A stretch of 64,000 nucleotides of DNA from Blautia obeum ATCC 29174 (GCF_025147765.1 NZ_CP102265.1:389001-453000), one strand, 5' to 3'; counted from the first letter of the stretch, positions 18,301 to 26,664 are shown. Program-made: numbers and translations. The notes: generated by a model not told the origin, from the sequence alone.

Positions 18301-18773
18301 CTATTCTTCGTCAAATGAATGAGAACAGAGAAAGTTTTCGTAAAATTGGTTTAACCTTTGAAGAAAAAGCATTTTATGATATTTTGATTTCACTGCGTGA
18401 CCAATATAACTTTGAGTACGGAACAGATAAAGAAGTAGACGGTGTTGTAGTCAATGATAAATGTAAAGCATTAGCTAAGAAGATAAAGGATATTATTGAT
18501 ACAAAATCCTCATTTGCTGATTGGCTCAATAATCAGAATGTTCGTAACCAATTAAAACTTGACATAAAAATCTGTTTGGTGAAGAATGGTTATCCACCAC
18601 AGTATAGTCCGGAAGTATTCAATAAAGTTATGGAACAGGTGGAGAATTTTGAGGAGTATTCCGTAACAGAAGATGTAGGAAATGAAGCAGCTACTTCTGC
18701 AAAGATTTATCAATATGAGCCAGAGTATAAGGTGATGAAGGTTGCGGAAGATTCGGCAAAATATGGAAAATAA
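15342..18773 (+). CDS. hsdR: Type I restriction endonuclease subunit
   Basis: HsdR is the ATP-driven translocase and nuclease of the type I complex. In the 1143-residue protein a PD-(D/E)XK nuclease domain comes first (Asp144 in RRPDVLLF, Glu158 and Lys160 in ELK). A superfamily 2 motor follows with Walker A GATGCGKT from residue 302 and DEAH box from residue 414, and then a helical C-terminal region that binds the methyltransferase. All key residues are present, so the enzyme looks functional. It starts three bases after hsdS in the same operon. The order M-S-R and the N-terminal layout suggest an EcoR124-like class. Confidence 0.95.
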   Translation: MARLKEYNGHYCESEYEYAFIGFLEAEGWKYSSGNNIHRVTKRDILIVDDFKKFIADTNPDLTEEEVTQIYDNVRLVGAESDFATLHKVYGWMVNGVQFTPQDGLPRMIPLIDFDNLDKNIFRVVNQFTVEYTNNGQKENRRPDVLLFVNGMPLCVIELKNPADANATIYDAWEQINIRYWRDIPHLLHYCPLACISDGVKTRLGTVRTPYEHFYAWRRVNDGDAVSTLPFEETETMIKGVYAPERFLEIFRDYIYFQDSIYDSDEVEIVCRYPQFFAARLLKQSIINSVVQKSGKGGTYFGATGCGKTYTMAFLARQLALRCTDIPEIGSPTIILIVDRDELQKQGAKLFTKSKEFLNLGEVAVVKNRAQLRQELGARQSGGFYICTIQKFCDREDDKIGLINDRQNIICFSDEAHRTQLEHSKKIQFSKDADENMKAMVSKPYAKVLKEAFPQATFVGFTGTPIAETYQTFGDEIDRYTMDQAVADGLTVSIKYHPRIAKVLLDKVKVKEIEDYYKKCADDGATYEDIEASKKAMSSMEVILGEPSRLARLATDIHDHYVSSCAGDPDRIQKAMVVCSNRKIAYALLQKFKDKYPEWFEEKKSPDGVSVTEEELKQLKPTPFIAMVSSVGSNDEEDMYNYLGGVKNDKRSEELDAAFKQEKSNFHIVIVVDMWITGFDVPCLTYLYNDKPLKKHLLIQTISRVNRKYPGKEFGMVVDYIGIRDNMREAMKIYGGDTSVAPTSDDVEQATSVFREELEILKTLFSDYDLSPFLNPDCDPIERYRLLAKAAEYVFASTQELQTEGNKGSQKVLFKTYFLKTVKRMRTAFDICQPSGNLGEEESALAQCFMAIAGFVRKMSGTSEVDTDTMNRAVSKMVEEALKYNQVESVLESGEEEDIFSLEYFEKLSDVKMPATKLELLVKMLRKQIKEYGKVNQLAAKSFQEMLEKTIEEYHERRKHLTAEEAGETQEKASEDIIKIATEQALAILRQMNENRESFRKIGLTFEEKAFYDILISLRDQYNFEYGTDKEVDGVVVNDKCKALAKKIKDIIDTKSSFADWLNNQNVRNQLKLDIKICLVKNGYPPQYSPEVFNKVMEQVENFEEYSVTEDVGNEAATSAKIYQYEPEYKVMKVAEDSAKYGK

Positions 18774-18805
18774 TAAATGAAGTATTATTTCTAGGAGGAG
18801 TTAAT

Positions 18806-21556
18806 TTGGATTACATAGATATTATTGAAAAGAGTATATATAATATTGATTCAAAAATCTGTGGAATAATTGATGACTATAAAGTATTGCAAGATTCCCA
18901 AAAGGTTGCAGACTATGTAATTCAATTTCTTCGCACTTATTTAGAACATATTGCAGCACGTATATATGCTCATGAAAATCCTAATAAACAAGTACCAATT
19001 AGAGGAAAAGATAAATGGTATACCCAATATATGAAACCGCTTAAAGAGAATAATGAATATGGATATATATGGGATCTACATCATTCGCTTCAGATTACGA
19101 CATCTCATTATGTACCTGCAGAGGATGGGGCTATTCGGTTAATGGATGGTTATTTATCTCAATTATATCAGTTAAGAGATCAGATGAGAGAGAAGTTTGG
19201 ATTAGTTCTGATGAGTAATCTCGAAGGGTATCCGCAGGAGAAGAATTTTGAATTAGATCCATATTATGAAAAAATTTATATTGCATTGAAGGGTATACAT
19301 TTGGAAGATGGCACAAAATATACTAACGATAGATATTACATTACAAGGAAAAAATACCGAACGGTAAATGGAAAAGGCTTTTTTGAATATACACTGTCAT
19401 ATGCACAGGAAGAAATAACTAAATTTGATAGATTTGTTGCATATTCATTTAATGATATTCCGGATAACTATTCTATTCAATGTGATTTCGCTCAAGCAAA
19501 TGTAGATTTTAACGGAGTTGATATTGACATAAAGTGCCTCATTGCTTGGAATGTTTCTATACGTCCGTGCGAATTGGAGAAGTTAGTTGCAATCTGTGGA
19601 TATGATATCGAAGTAAGAACTGATAATTTGTATTACAAAGCATTGATGAAATTTCTTAGTAGAACTGGAATGAATCTGCTAGACATTCTTTTGGCAGATG
19701 AGGAGGACTATGAGATTTATATTCAGCAAGTGGAACTGAGTAAGAAACCTGAATTGGAAGAAACTTTTGATAAAATAAGAGAGATTATCATTGGTGAAAA
19801 ACCAGGAAGTAACATTTTAAGATACATCACCGCTTATTTGAAGAATGATGTAATTAGAGACCAGTTGGCGGATCGTTCAAATAATCGTCTATCGTATTTA
19901 TATCTGAAGAATGAGGCAATACCATTTGATGAAATGCCGTATGCTTCAAGTTTATGTGGACATAATTTGTTAAAATCAAGATTGAATAAATGTTTAGAGA
20001 TATATGATTGTGAACATCAATATGTGTCGGCAATGGTGAATAAAGAAGCTTATGATAGTAATACATTATATGTAACTGTGGATGATAATCAGTTGGATTA
20101 TTATTGGTATGAGGTGGAGAAATTTAATCGAAACTTGTATAAAAGTACGAAACAGCAATTAAGAAAAATTGAGATTTTTGCAAACCATTTGTATGTTAAG
20201 AATTATTATGAGATAACCAAATCTGTTATAGAAAAGCTACAGCAATATACTTCGGAAGGTGTTGATGGTTATTCTGATATGCTTGCAAACAAAGCAGAAT
20301 TTATGAATGAAATTGATGATGTTGAAAAGCAAAAAATATTAGAAAATATCTTTATAAATTCTAGATTAGGAATGGTTTATGGTGCAGCAGGAACAGGTAA
20401 AACAAGAGTAGCAGAGTATATTGCGAAATTATTCGATGATAAGAATATTCTTTTGCTTGCTAACACAAATGCTGCGAAAAATAATTTGGAGAGAAGAATA
20501 AATTCTTCTTGTGATTGCTACACAGTATATGACTATTTGAAAAATGGACATAGCTGGAAAAGGTATGATCTGGTTATTTTGGACGAGTGTAGTACAGTGT
20601 GTAATGAAGATGTTTTAAAGCTGTTTGAAAAGTGTAATGCGGAAGCATATTTACTGCTTGGTGATATATACCAGATAGAAGCAATAAAGTTTGGAAATTG
20701 GTTTAGTTTTGCAAGATATTTTGTTGATAAAAAATCTGTTTATGAGCTATCAACTCCGTACAGGGCAAAGGATAAAGCAATTCTGCTTGATATGTGGACT
20801 TGCGTGAGGGAATTTGATGAAAATCTGTTTGAAAGACTACAAGCAAATGGATTTATATCAACTTTAAATGAATCTATTTTTGAAAAAGATGATGAGGAAA
20901 TCATTTTATGTTTAGGATATGATGGATTGTATGGAGTCAATAATATTAATAGATATATGCAGAAAATCAACCCGTCTAAGCCGATTGAATGGGGAAATTG
21001 GACATATAAGGTTGGAGATAAAGTTTTGTTCAATGAGAATAGAAGATTTGGAAACGTCTTATATAACAATTTGAAAGGTCGCATACTATCAATTGATAAG
21101 AAAACGAATGAAATAGTGTTTCAAGTACTGGTTGATAAAGTCATTGATAAAAGAGATGCTCTTTTTTCGGGTATTAAGCTTATTGATTGCGAGTGTGAGG
21201 GGAAATCTATTGTTAAGTTTGGAGTGAAAAAACGAATCGAACGGGATTCGGATGCTGATTATTCTGAAGAAATTGTACCATTTCAAATTGCTTATGCAGT
21301 ATCCATACATAAAGCACAAGGGTTGGAATATGAATCTGTGAAGGTTGTAATTACAGAGGATGTTGATGAAAGAATATCACATAATATTTTCTATACTGCA
21401 ATTACAAGGACAACAGATAGGCTTAAAATATACATGAGCAAAGAAACACAGAATAAACTTGCAGAGAAGTTTGTAAAAAGTAATGTAGGACTACAGCAGG
21501 CACAATTATTTGCAGGACATGCTGGATTGAAATTGAAAAATAAGTTGTCCTCATAA
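18806..21556 (+). CDS. Large SF1 helicase/ATPase with uncharacterised N-terminal half
   Basis: A 916-residue protein. Residues 1-520 show no motif I can name, apart from a Tyr-rich, acidic composition. From residue 526 a superfamily 1 motor begins. Walker A is GAAGTGKT, Walker B is VILDECS and motif III-like LLGDIYQIEA follows. Near the C-terminus are a UvrD/RecD-type motif V (VSIHKAQGLEYESV) and motif VI (FYTAITRTTDRL). It is probably a DNA or RNA helicase or translocase. The start is TTG 18806 eight bases after AGGAGG. It follows hsdR by 32 bases in the same direction, so it may be cotranscribed with the restriction genes. A role in defence is inferred only from location. Confidence 0.75.
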   Translation: MDYIDIIEKSIYNIDSKICGIIDDYKVLQDSQKVADYVIQFLRTYLEHIAARIYAHENPNKQVPIRGKDKWYTQYMKPLKENNEYGYIWDLHHSLQITTSHYVPAEDGAIRLMDGYLSQLYQLRDQMREKFGLVLMSNLEGYPQEKNFELDPYYEKIYIALKGIHLEDGTKYTNDRYYITRKKYRTVNGKGFFEYTLSYAQEEITKFDRFVAYSFNDIPDNYSIQCDFAQANVDFNGVDIDIKCLIAWNVSIRPCELEKLVAICGYDIEVRTDNLYYKALMKFLSRTGMNLLDILLADEEDYEIYIQQVELSKKPELEETFDKIREIIIGEKPGSNILRYITAYLKNDVIRDQLADRSNNRLSYLYLKNEAIPFDEMPYASSLCGHNLLKSRLNKCLEIYDCEHQYVSAMVNKEAYDSNTLYVTVDDNQLDYYWYEVEKFNRNLYKSTKQQLRKIEIFANHLYVKNYYEITKSVIEKLQQYTSEGVDGYSDMLANKAEFMNEIDDVEKQKILENIFINSRLGMVYGAAGTGKTRVAEYIAKLFDDKNILLLANTNAAKNNLERRINSSCDCYTVYDYLKNGHSWKRYDLVILDECSTVCNEDVLKLFEKCNAEAYLLLGDIYQIEAIKFGNWFSFARYFVDKKSVYELSTPYRAKDKAILLDMWTCVREFDENLFERLQANGFISTLNESIFEKDDEEIILCLGYDGLYGVNNINRYMQKINPSKPIEWGNWTYKVGDKVLFNENRRFGNVLYNNLKGRILSIDKKTNEIVFQVLVDKVIDKRDALFSGIKLIDCECEGKSIVKFGVKKRIERDSDADYSEEIVPFQIAYAVSIHKAQGLEYESVKVVITEDVDERISHNIFYTAITRTTDRLKIYMSKETQNKLAEKFVKSNVGLQQAQLFAGHAGLKLKNKLSS

Positions 21557-21608
21557 GTGAGTCAGTGTAAATGATCAAGAATATAATTTGTTAAAGGAGT
21601 GACACCGA

Positions 21609-22061
21609 ATGATTGATATATACACAGAAAAAAAGGATTCAAAAGATTGGATTATCAAGAATGATTTATTCTTTAACTTAAATACAAGTAATGAAGAAAT
21701 GTCTGATAATGAAGTTGCATTAATTAAGCAAGTCGATGATGCAAAATTGACACCAGACAAGCATATAGAAACTAAGTATGGATTGGGAACTATCCGTAAT
21801 CTTTCTTCTGGATGTAAGACATTGCTCAATATAGTAAAGCATCCCGAAAAAGTGGTGTGCGTAGAGGAATGTGGACCTAATGTACTTAAGGTGATATTTT
21901 CCATGGATAATATAAAGATTTATATGTCACGCCCATCTCTTGCAGATATTCCGGATGATGCAATTATTAGATTTAATGATACGGATGTTGTGACGGGAAG
22001 TGCTGGGTACAATGCGTGGTGGAGTAAGGAATATGAAAGGAGAGAGGCGAATGATTTATAA
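21609..22061 (+). CDS. DUF4869 family protein
   Basis: A 150-residue soluble protein. The central stretch ETKYGLGTIRNLSSGCKTLLNIVKHPEKVVCVEECGPNV follows the pattern of DUF4869 (a 'TK..G.I....LS.G.KTLL' core followed by a Cys/Gly-Asn motif). No enzyme activity is known for the family. The start is ATG 21609 after AAAGGAG. It overlaps the next ATPase gene by 11 bases and stands 52 bases after the helicase gene. DUF4869 genes recur in Lachnospiraceae accessory regions. It is most likely a subunit of the same module as the two following genes. Confidence 0.65.
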   Translation: MIDIYTEKKDSKDWIIKNDLFFNLNTSNEEMSDNEVALIKQVDDAKLTPDKHIETKYGLGTIRNLSSGCKTLLNIVKHPEKVVCVEECGPNVLKVIFSMDNIKIYMSRPSLADIPDDAIIRFNDTDVVTGSAGYNAWWSKEYERREANDL

Positions 22062-22452
22062 TAAAATAGCATTTCAAGCAGATCCTTTTTCATATGATTT
22101 GGTGTTCAATGATCGTATTACTCTTGTTGGCGGCGATAGTGGTACTGGAAAGACAGTACTTTATGACATATTGGAGGATTTGAAGCAAACCGAAGAATAT
22201 AATGCAATTAAACTATTCAATTATAAATCTGAGGATGTATTAGAGAAATTGAAGCAGTGCAGAAACAATTTCGTTGTTATTGATAATGCTGATATTTTGA
22301 TGGATGACGAGGTAAGGCGATTCATAAATTTTGAATTTTCGAATCAGTATATGTTATTCCTAAGAAATTGCGATGGACTGAACGTCTCAGATAAGAGTTT
22401 TAAGGTAATGAAGGTTGAGAGTAATATGATTACTTTAGAAGAGGAGTTGTGA
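22051..22452 (+). CDS. Mini P-loop ATPase
   Basis: A 133-residue protein with a clear Walker A (GGDSGTGKT, from about residue 27) and a Walker B-like strand (FVVIDNADIL, Asp78). It lacks room for a complete AAA+ lid or ABC signature domain, so it may need a partner to form the active site. ATG 22051 is chosen because it follows GGAGAGAGGCG; earlier in-frame ATGs at 22000 and 22033 lie inside the DUF4869 gene. It ends one base before the next start, so the pair is translationally linked. I do not recognise a characterised homologue. Confidence 0.65.
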   Translation: MIYNKIAFQADPFSYDLVFNDRITLVGGDSGTGKTVLYDILEDLKQTEEYNAIKLFNYKSEDVLEKLKQCRNNFVVIDNADILMDDEVRRFINFEFSNQYMLFLRNCDGLNVSDKSFKVMKVESNMITLEEEL

Positions 22453-22453
22453 T

Positions 22454-23134
22454 ATGAAGTATTTATGGACAGAGGACACAGGTGCTGGACTCCACTTCTG
22501 GAAATTAGTCAATCAGCTTTTCTTTGATAATGCACTTGTAGTTGAAAGTAAAGAGAGTAACCAAGGTATCTTGGATTCCTTGATATCATTGAATGCAAAG
22601 GAAGAAGATGAATATTACATAGCATTTGACTATGTGCCGGATAATCAGGATATTCGAAATAAGTATCGCCAGTTGAAACAATTAGTGGAAAAGTCTGAAG
22701 CAAAGGTTATCATTCTTGATATGATTTGTTTTGAATACTTTATATTGGCATTCGATAAGTTGGTGTCTTGGACTGGAACCGGTAAGACGGATAAGATAAA
22801 AATGCGCGAAGATATTCTTGCAGCAATAGAAGATCACAGAATAGATTTGTCAAAAATCGATAATCAGATGACAATGCATTATCTGTCTGGATTCAAGAGA
22901 TATTCTACAGAGCGAGTGATGAAATCGTTGGTAGGTGAATTTACACAAAATGAAAAGTGGTCTGTCAAAGGTCCGCTTATGGGTGAATGCTGGTATAAGG
23001 ATTGTTGTGTATCTGAACATCCGGATAGTCTTAGGTGTGGAAAGCCAGAGGTTGATGATGGTAATGAGAAGATGCGGATGTTGATACAGTCAGAGGAAAT
23101 ACAAAAAGTAATTATGATTAACAATAGCAACTAA
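22454..23134 (+). CDS. TOPRIM/RloB-like protein with Cys cluster
   Basis: A 226-residue protein. The order of acidic motifs resembles TOPRIM nucleases of the RloB or DUF4435 kind. There is an early Glu (Glu7 in LWTEDTG), then a strand ending in FDYVPDNQD (Asp59, Asp63, Asp66), then DMICFEYFIL (residues 89-98), which matches the RloB-type 'CFE.WLL' strand. Residues 179-195 hold four Cys (C-x4-CC-x9-C) that could bind zinc. The start is ATG 22454 behind GAGGAG at the end of the ATPase gene. Paired with a P-loop ATPase this recalls RloA/RloB or PARIS-type nuclease systems, but the similarity is pattern-level only. Confidence 0.5.
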   Translation: MKYLWTEDTGAGLHFWKLVNQLFFDNALVVESKESNQGILDSLISLNAKEEDEYYIAFDYVPDNQDIRNKYRQLKQLVEKSEAKVIILDMICFEYFILAFDKLVSWTGTGKTDKIKMREDILAAIEDHRIDLSKIDNQMTMHYLSGFKRYSTERVMKSLVGEFTQNEKWSVKGPLMGECWYKDCCVSEHPDSLRCGKPEVDDGNEKMRMLIQSEEIQKVIMINNSN

Positions 23135-23153
23135 TAATATGGAGGAAGGTATT

Positions 23154-25922
23154 TTGGATAAAGTAGGTTTAAGATGGTACAAATGTGATTTTCATTTACA
23201 TACAATGGCAAGTAAATGCTATGTTGATAAACAAATAGATACACTTCAAGAATGGATTAATACGGCAAAGCAAAAAGGATTAGAATGTATTGCAGTTACA
23301 GATCATAATGATTACAGAAGTATTGATGAGGCAATGAAAATTGGAAAAGAGAATAATCTAATTGTTTTTCCAGGGGTAGAGTTGTCCTGTGATTCTAGTA
23401 AAATTCATATTTTGGTTTTGTTTGATATTGACTGTGATGGAAATACGGTTCAGGAGTTCTTATCACAGTTAAAGATATTTAGAGCTGATTTAGGAGATAG
23501 TAGTCACACAGCAGATGGAGATATTTTTCATGCATGTGAGATAGCGAAATCAATGAACGCATTGGTCATTCCGGCACATGTCGATGAATATAGTGGACTT
23601 TCAGATATAAGTTACGACAATATATCTAAATTGCTAGATAGAAAGTATATTGATGGGGTGCAGGTAGTAAATGATGAAATATGGGAAAACTACGGTAATG
23701 AACCATTACATATAATATCAGAAAAGTTAACTGAGAAGTATGGAAAAACAATCACAGATGAACAAGCAAAAGCATGGATAAGTGTTTATCAACAGGTGAA
23801 AAATTCTGGATTTCCATTATTAAGTTTTTCTGATAATCCATATTCTGAAAAATCTTCCAAGCATGGAATGTGGGGAATAGGAGCATCATATACATATTTA
23901 AAAATGTCTCAGACACCAAACTTAGAAAGTGTTAGACAAGCATTAATTTCCAATGATATGAGAGTTGAAAAAAATGCAGAGAGTAACCATATGATTGGCG
24001 AAAGTCCAGATATGATTATTAGAGAAGTAGTACTATCTAATAGTATATTAAATGAAAATGCAAAAATAGATGTTTCTTTCAATTCCCAGCTAAATACAAT
24101 AATAGGTGGACGAGGTAGTGGTAAATCGTCTATTATTAGAACAATTGCAGGAGGCATGAATTCTTTTTCGGGGGAGAATCTTAATATAATTTCCCAGGAA
24201 CAGATGGAGTTTTACAAGGAAAATGGAAAAACAAAATCTTCCAACATTAAAAAGGGGATTTTTACTAAAAATTCCGTAGTTGAAATTCTTGTGGAAAGAT
24301 TAGGGGATTTGTATAAAATTGAAGTTTCTCATATTAAGAATATGCAAAATCAAACAAGAAAATTATATAAATATATCAACGATAATTGGCAATTAGTAGA
24401 AGATGAAAATTTTATTGATTTATTTAAGGCACAAATATTTACTCAGAAACAAATATATGAGCTTGCGACCGATTCAAATTCACTTATGGCAATTATTGAT
24501 GGAGATATAAGTGGTATGTCGAATTGTGTTTCTGAGAGAGAAGCGGCATTAAATAATTTGATTGGAAAGGCATTAGAAATATCAAACTGCAGAAGAAGTA
24601 TTGCTAAAAAGTCAAAATTAGAAACGGAGTTAGCAGATATAGAAGATCAGATTTCTAAATTTAAGCAAAGTGGAATTTCAGATATAATTAAAGAAAAACA
24701 ATTATATGATGATCAGCAGAAAGTGATTTCATCATATGTGGAAAATAAAAATAATAAGATAGAGGAAATTGAGACATTTATTAAACAAGTAAATTTAACA
24801 TATGATTTAATTGATGATTCTGAAATAAATGAAATTTTAGATGACGATTTGAAAGATTTTAATAGTGATATTGAATCTATTTACAAAATTTTGCATGATA
24901 TAGTTAAAAAATCAGATAAAATAGTTGAAAAAATAAATGCTACTAATTGGAACCACAGAAAGATAGAAAATGGAGAGAACTACCTGCAGGCAGTTAAGAA
25001 TTTACAAGATAATGGACTCGATACAGGGAGATTAGATGAATTAATTGATAAAAGAAAAGACAAAAAACAAGAACTTGAAATAATTAGAAATAAGGAACAG
25101 GAGTTGGAAGCTCTAGAACAAGAATATAATGAGAAGGAAAAAATCTATAAAGAGAAAAATGCTGATATATATAATTTAAGGTCTCAATTTATTCAAGAGG
25201 TAATAGGAAATGATAAAAGTGTAAAATTTGATTTGAAAAAGAATAGAAATAGAAGCTCCTTTATCAATAATATTAGATCGATTATTCAAAAAGACATAGT
25301 GTCTGTTGAGGATGATATAAATAAATTAGCAGATATCTTTTTTAAAGATAAGAATGGAATCAAAAATTATAAAGAGTTAATAGTTAACATAAGAACAAAA
25401 CAGGATCAAACTTCATTAAGTAAGTATACTAGAGATGCTGTTTGTGGACTGCCAGAAGATTCATATGCGAGATTACTTGCTTATATACCAGATGACGATT
25501 TGGTTGTGTCGTATAAACCAGAAAAAGCGAAAAAATTTATACATTTATCAAATGCATCTGCGGGTCAAAAAACAACAACGATACTTACATTTTTATTGGC
25601 ATATGGAAAACAACCTTTGTTATTAGATCAGCCGGAGGATGATTTAGATAATAGATTAGTTTATGATTTGATTGTTGCTAGATTGAAAGTGGCAAAATCA
25701 AAAAGACAAATCATAGTTGTTACGCATAATGCTAATATTCCTGTAAATGGTGATTCTGAATACATAATTTCAATGAATTCAGATACAGATATTATTCAAG
25801 TTAATAAGACTGGAACAATGGATGATACTGAAATTCGTCAAGAAATATGTGATGTGATGGAAGGAACAAAGGATGCTTTTGAAATGAGAGCGAAAAAATA
25901 TCATTTTAATATTTCAGAATAG
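23154..25922 (+). CDS. PHP-domain/SMC-like ATPase (TrlF-like)
   Basis: A 922-residue fusion. The N-terminal PHP phosphoesterase domain shows CDFHLHT (His14, His16), VTDHND, FPGVELSC and PAHVDEY, which are metal ligands of the PHP fold. From about residue 300 an SMC/ABC-like ATPase follows. Its Walker A is GGRGSGKSS (from residue 318), a long coiled coil spans roughly residues 450-720, the signature-like SAGQKTT comes next, Walker B is LLLDQPEDDLD (Asp825) and the H-loop is VVTHNAN. The arrangement matches proteins annotated as TrlF-family AAA-like ATPases. TTG 23154 is preferred because GGAGG lies eight bases upstream; ATG 23139 has no site. It is probably a nucleic acid-processing defence effector, but the target is unknown. 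Confidence 0.8.
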   Translation: MDKVGLRWYKCDFHLHTMASKCYVDKQIDTLQEWINTAKQKGLECIAVTDHNDYRSIDEAMKIGKENNLIVFPGVELSCDSSKIHILVLFDIDCDGNTVQEFLSQLKIFRADLGDSSHTADGDIFHACEIAKSMNALVIPAHVDEYSGLSDISYDNISKLLDRKYIDGVQVVNDEIWENYGNEPLHIISEKLTEKYGKTITDEQAKAWISVYQQVKNSGFPLLSFSDNPYSEKSSKHGMWGIGASYTYLKMSQTPNLESVRQALISNDMRVEKNAESNHMIGESPDMIIREVVLSNSILNENAKIDVSFNSQLNTIIGGRGSGKSSIIRTIAGGMNSFSGENLNIISQEQMEFYKENGKTKSSNIKKGIFTKNSVVEILVERLGDLYKIEVSHIKNMQNQTRKLYKYINDNWQLVEDENFIDLFKAQIFTQKQIYELATDSNSLMAIIDGDISGMSNCVSEREAALNNLIGKALEISNCRRSIAKKSKLETELADIEDQISKFKQSGISDIIKEKQLYDDQQKVISSYVENKNNKIEEIETFIKQVNLTYDLIDDSEINEILDDDLKDFNSDIESIYKILHDIVKKSDKIVEKINATNWNHRKIENGENYLQAVKNLQDNGLDTGRLDELIDKRKDKKQELEIIRNKEQELEALEQEYNEKEKIYKEKNADIYNLRSQFIQEVIGNDKSVKFDLKKNRNRSSFINNIRSIIQKDIVSVEDDINKLADIFFKDKNGIKNYKELIVNIRTKQDQTSLSKYTRDAVCGLPEDSYARLLAYIPDDDLVVSYKPEKAKKFIHLSNASAGQKTTTILTFLLAYGKQPLLLDQPEDDLDNRLVYDLIVARLKVAKSKRQIIVVTHNANIPVNGDSEYIISMNSDTDIIQVNKTGTMDDTEIRQEICDVMEGTKDAFEMRAKKYHFNISE

Positions 25923-26044
25923 AGTTGAAAACCATAGTAATAAATTATATAATAATCTCGTGGCAACAGTTTGGCAACGTCCATTCAGTAGGTCAGAATA
26001 AATAGTGTAATTGATATATAAATATGCTCCATATTCAGCTAAAA

Positions 26045-26064
26045 CTTAACTAAAATAAGTTAAG
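26045..26064. repeat. Short inverted repeat near the right island end
   Basis: CTTAACT (26045-26051) and AGTTAAG (26058-26064) form a seven-base inverted repeat with a six-base loop, 45 bases before the right direct repeat. There is no U-tract. The whole stretch 25923-26107 is otherwise AT-rich with no gene seen. A TGGCAAC pair near 25960-25975 was also noted. Confidence 0.4.
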
Positions 26065-26107
26065 CACAGCCTGGGGTGGGGCATAATGAGTTTGAATAAT
26101 CCATACA

Positions 26108-26219
26108 TTGACACCACAGCAGTGGATCAAAGCAACGGATGCAATCGGTATCGTATCAAAATCAGGACGATATGGCGGCACTTATGCTCATACAGATATT
26201 GCTTTTGAGTTTGTTTTAT
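26108..26219 (+). repeat. 112-base direct repeat, right copy
   Basis: Partner of 12159-12270, same orientation, 12 mismatches in 112 bases. It is the first part of the right KilA-N remnant, and upstream of it the KilA-N frame is closed by stops. Left and right remnants therefore overlap only in this repeat. Confidence 0.85.
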
Positions 26220-26452
26220 GGATTTCACCGGAATTTAAGCTTTATATCATCAAAGATTATCAGAGATTAAAGAAAGATGAAGCAGATCGGTTAGCGATTG
26301 GATGGGATGTAAAGAGAGGACTTTCAAAAATAAACTATCGTATCCATACAGATGCAGTAAAAGAATTTTTGATAACTCCCACATTATCTCCGCAGGAAAT
26401 GGCATATACATACGCTTCAGAAGCGGATATTTTAATTTTGCATACATTCTGA
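26108..26452 (+). pseudogene. KilA-N domain gene remnant (right copy)
   Basis: The frame gives about 114 residues starting with LTPQQWIKATDAIGIVSKSGRYGGTYAH. It continues with the normal KilA-N middle (FVLWISPEFKLYIIKDYQRLKKDE) to YASEADILILHTF and then a stop. The N-terminal DNA-binding part is absent and there is no ribosome site. The usual C-terminal part after the 'EAD.LN.ALFG' motif is lost. It complements the left remnant, which holds sequence upstream of the shared repeat. Confidence 0.75.
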
Positions 26453-26566
26453 AACGTGCGAAAGCTCAGAAAAAGAATCCGTGGAAAGAAGAAATCTTCA
26501 CAGACACAAGAGATTATCAGGAAGCAATGGCAAGAGCAAAATAAAGAGAATAAAAGAATTTAGAAG

Positions 26567-26612
26567 AATCCTGTACGGCTGCAGTAAAACTGTTTCTGTA
26601 CAGGATTTCTTT
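26567..26612 (+). terminator. Intrinsic terminator at the right island border
   Basis: AATCCTGTAC (26567-26576) pairs perfectly with GTACAGGATT (26598-26607). An inner CAGT/ACTG stem and a following T-rich run (TTTCTTTGTCTT) complete it. It would stop read-through from the island before the nucleotidase gene. Confidence 0.85.
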
Positions 26613-26635
26613 GTCTTATTCTAACGCAATTATAC

Positions 26636-26664
26636 GTGACAAACATGGTGCAATCACGTATACT
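26636..26664 (+). promoter_or_regulatory. Putative promoter of the 5'-nucleotidase gene
   Basis: GTGACA (26636-26641) and TATACT (26659-26664) with 17 bases between. The start would fall near 26671, 34 bases before the ATG at 26705. The -35 box differs from consensus at one or two bases. Confidence 0.55.

Noticed and set aside
25959..25976. Repeated TGGCAAC motif, considered as an attachment site
   Set aside because: Only seven bases are repeated, no matching copy was noticed at the left end of the island, and no integrase is present.
26302..26544. 80-residue frame overlapping the right KilA-N remnant
   Set aside because: It starts inside the remnant in another frame. Its tail (KKNPWKEEIFTDTRDYQEAMARAK) does not match the expected KilA-N C-terminus, and there is no ribosome site. 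It may be a scrap of another lost gene.
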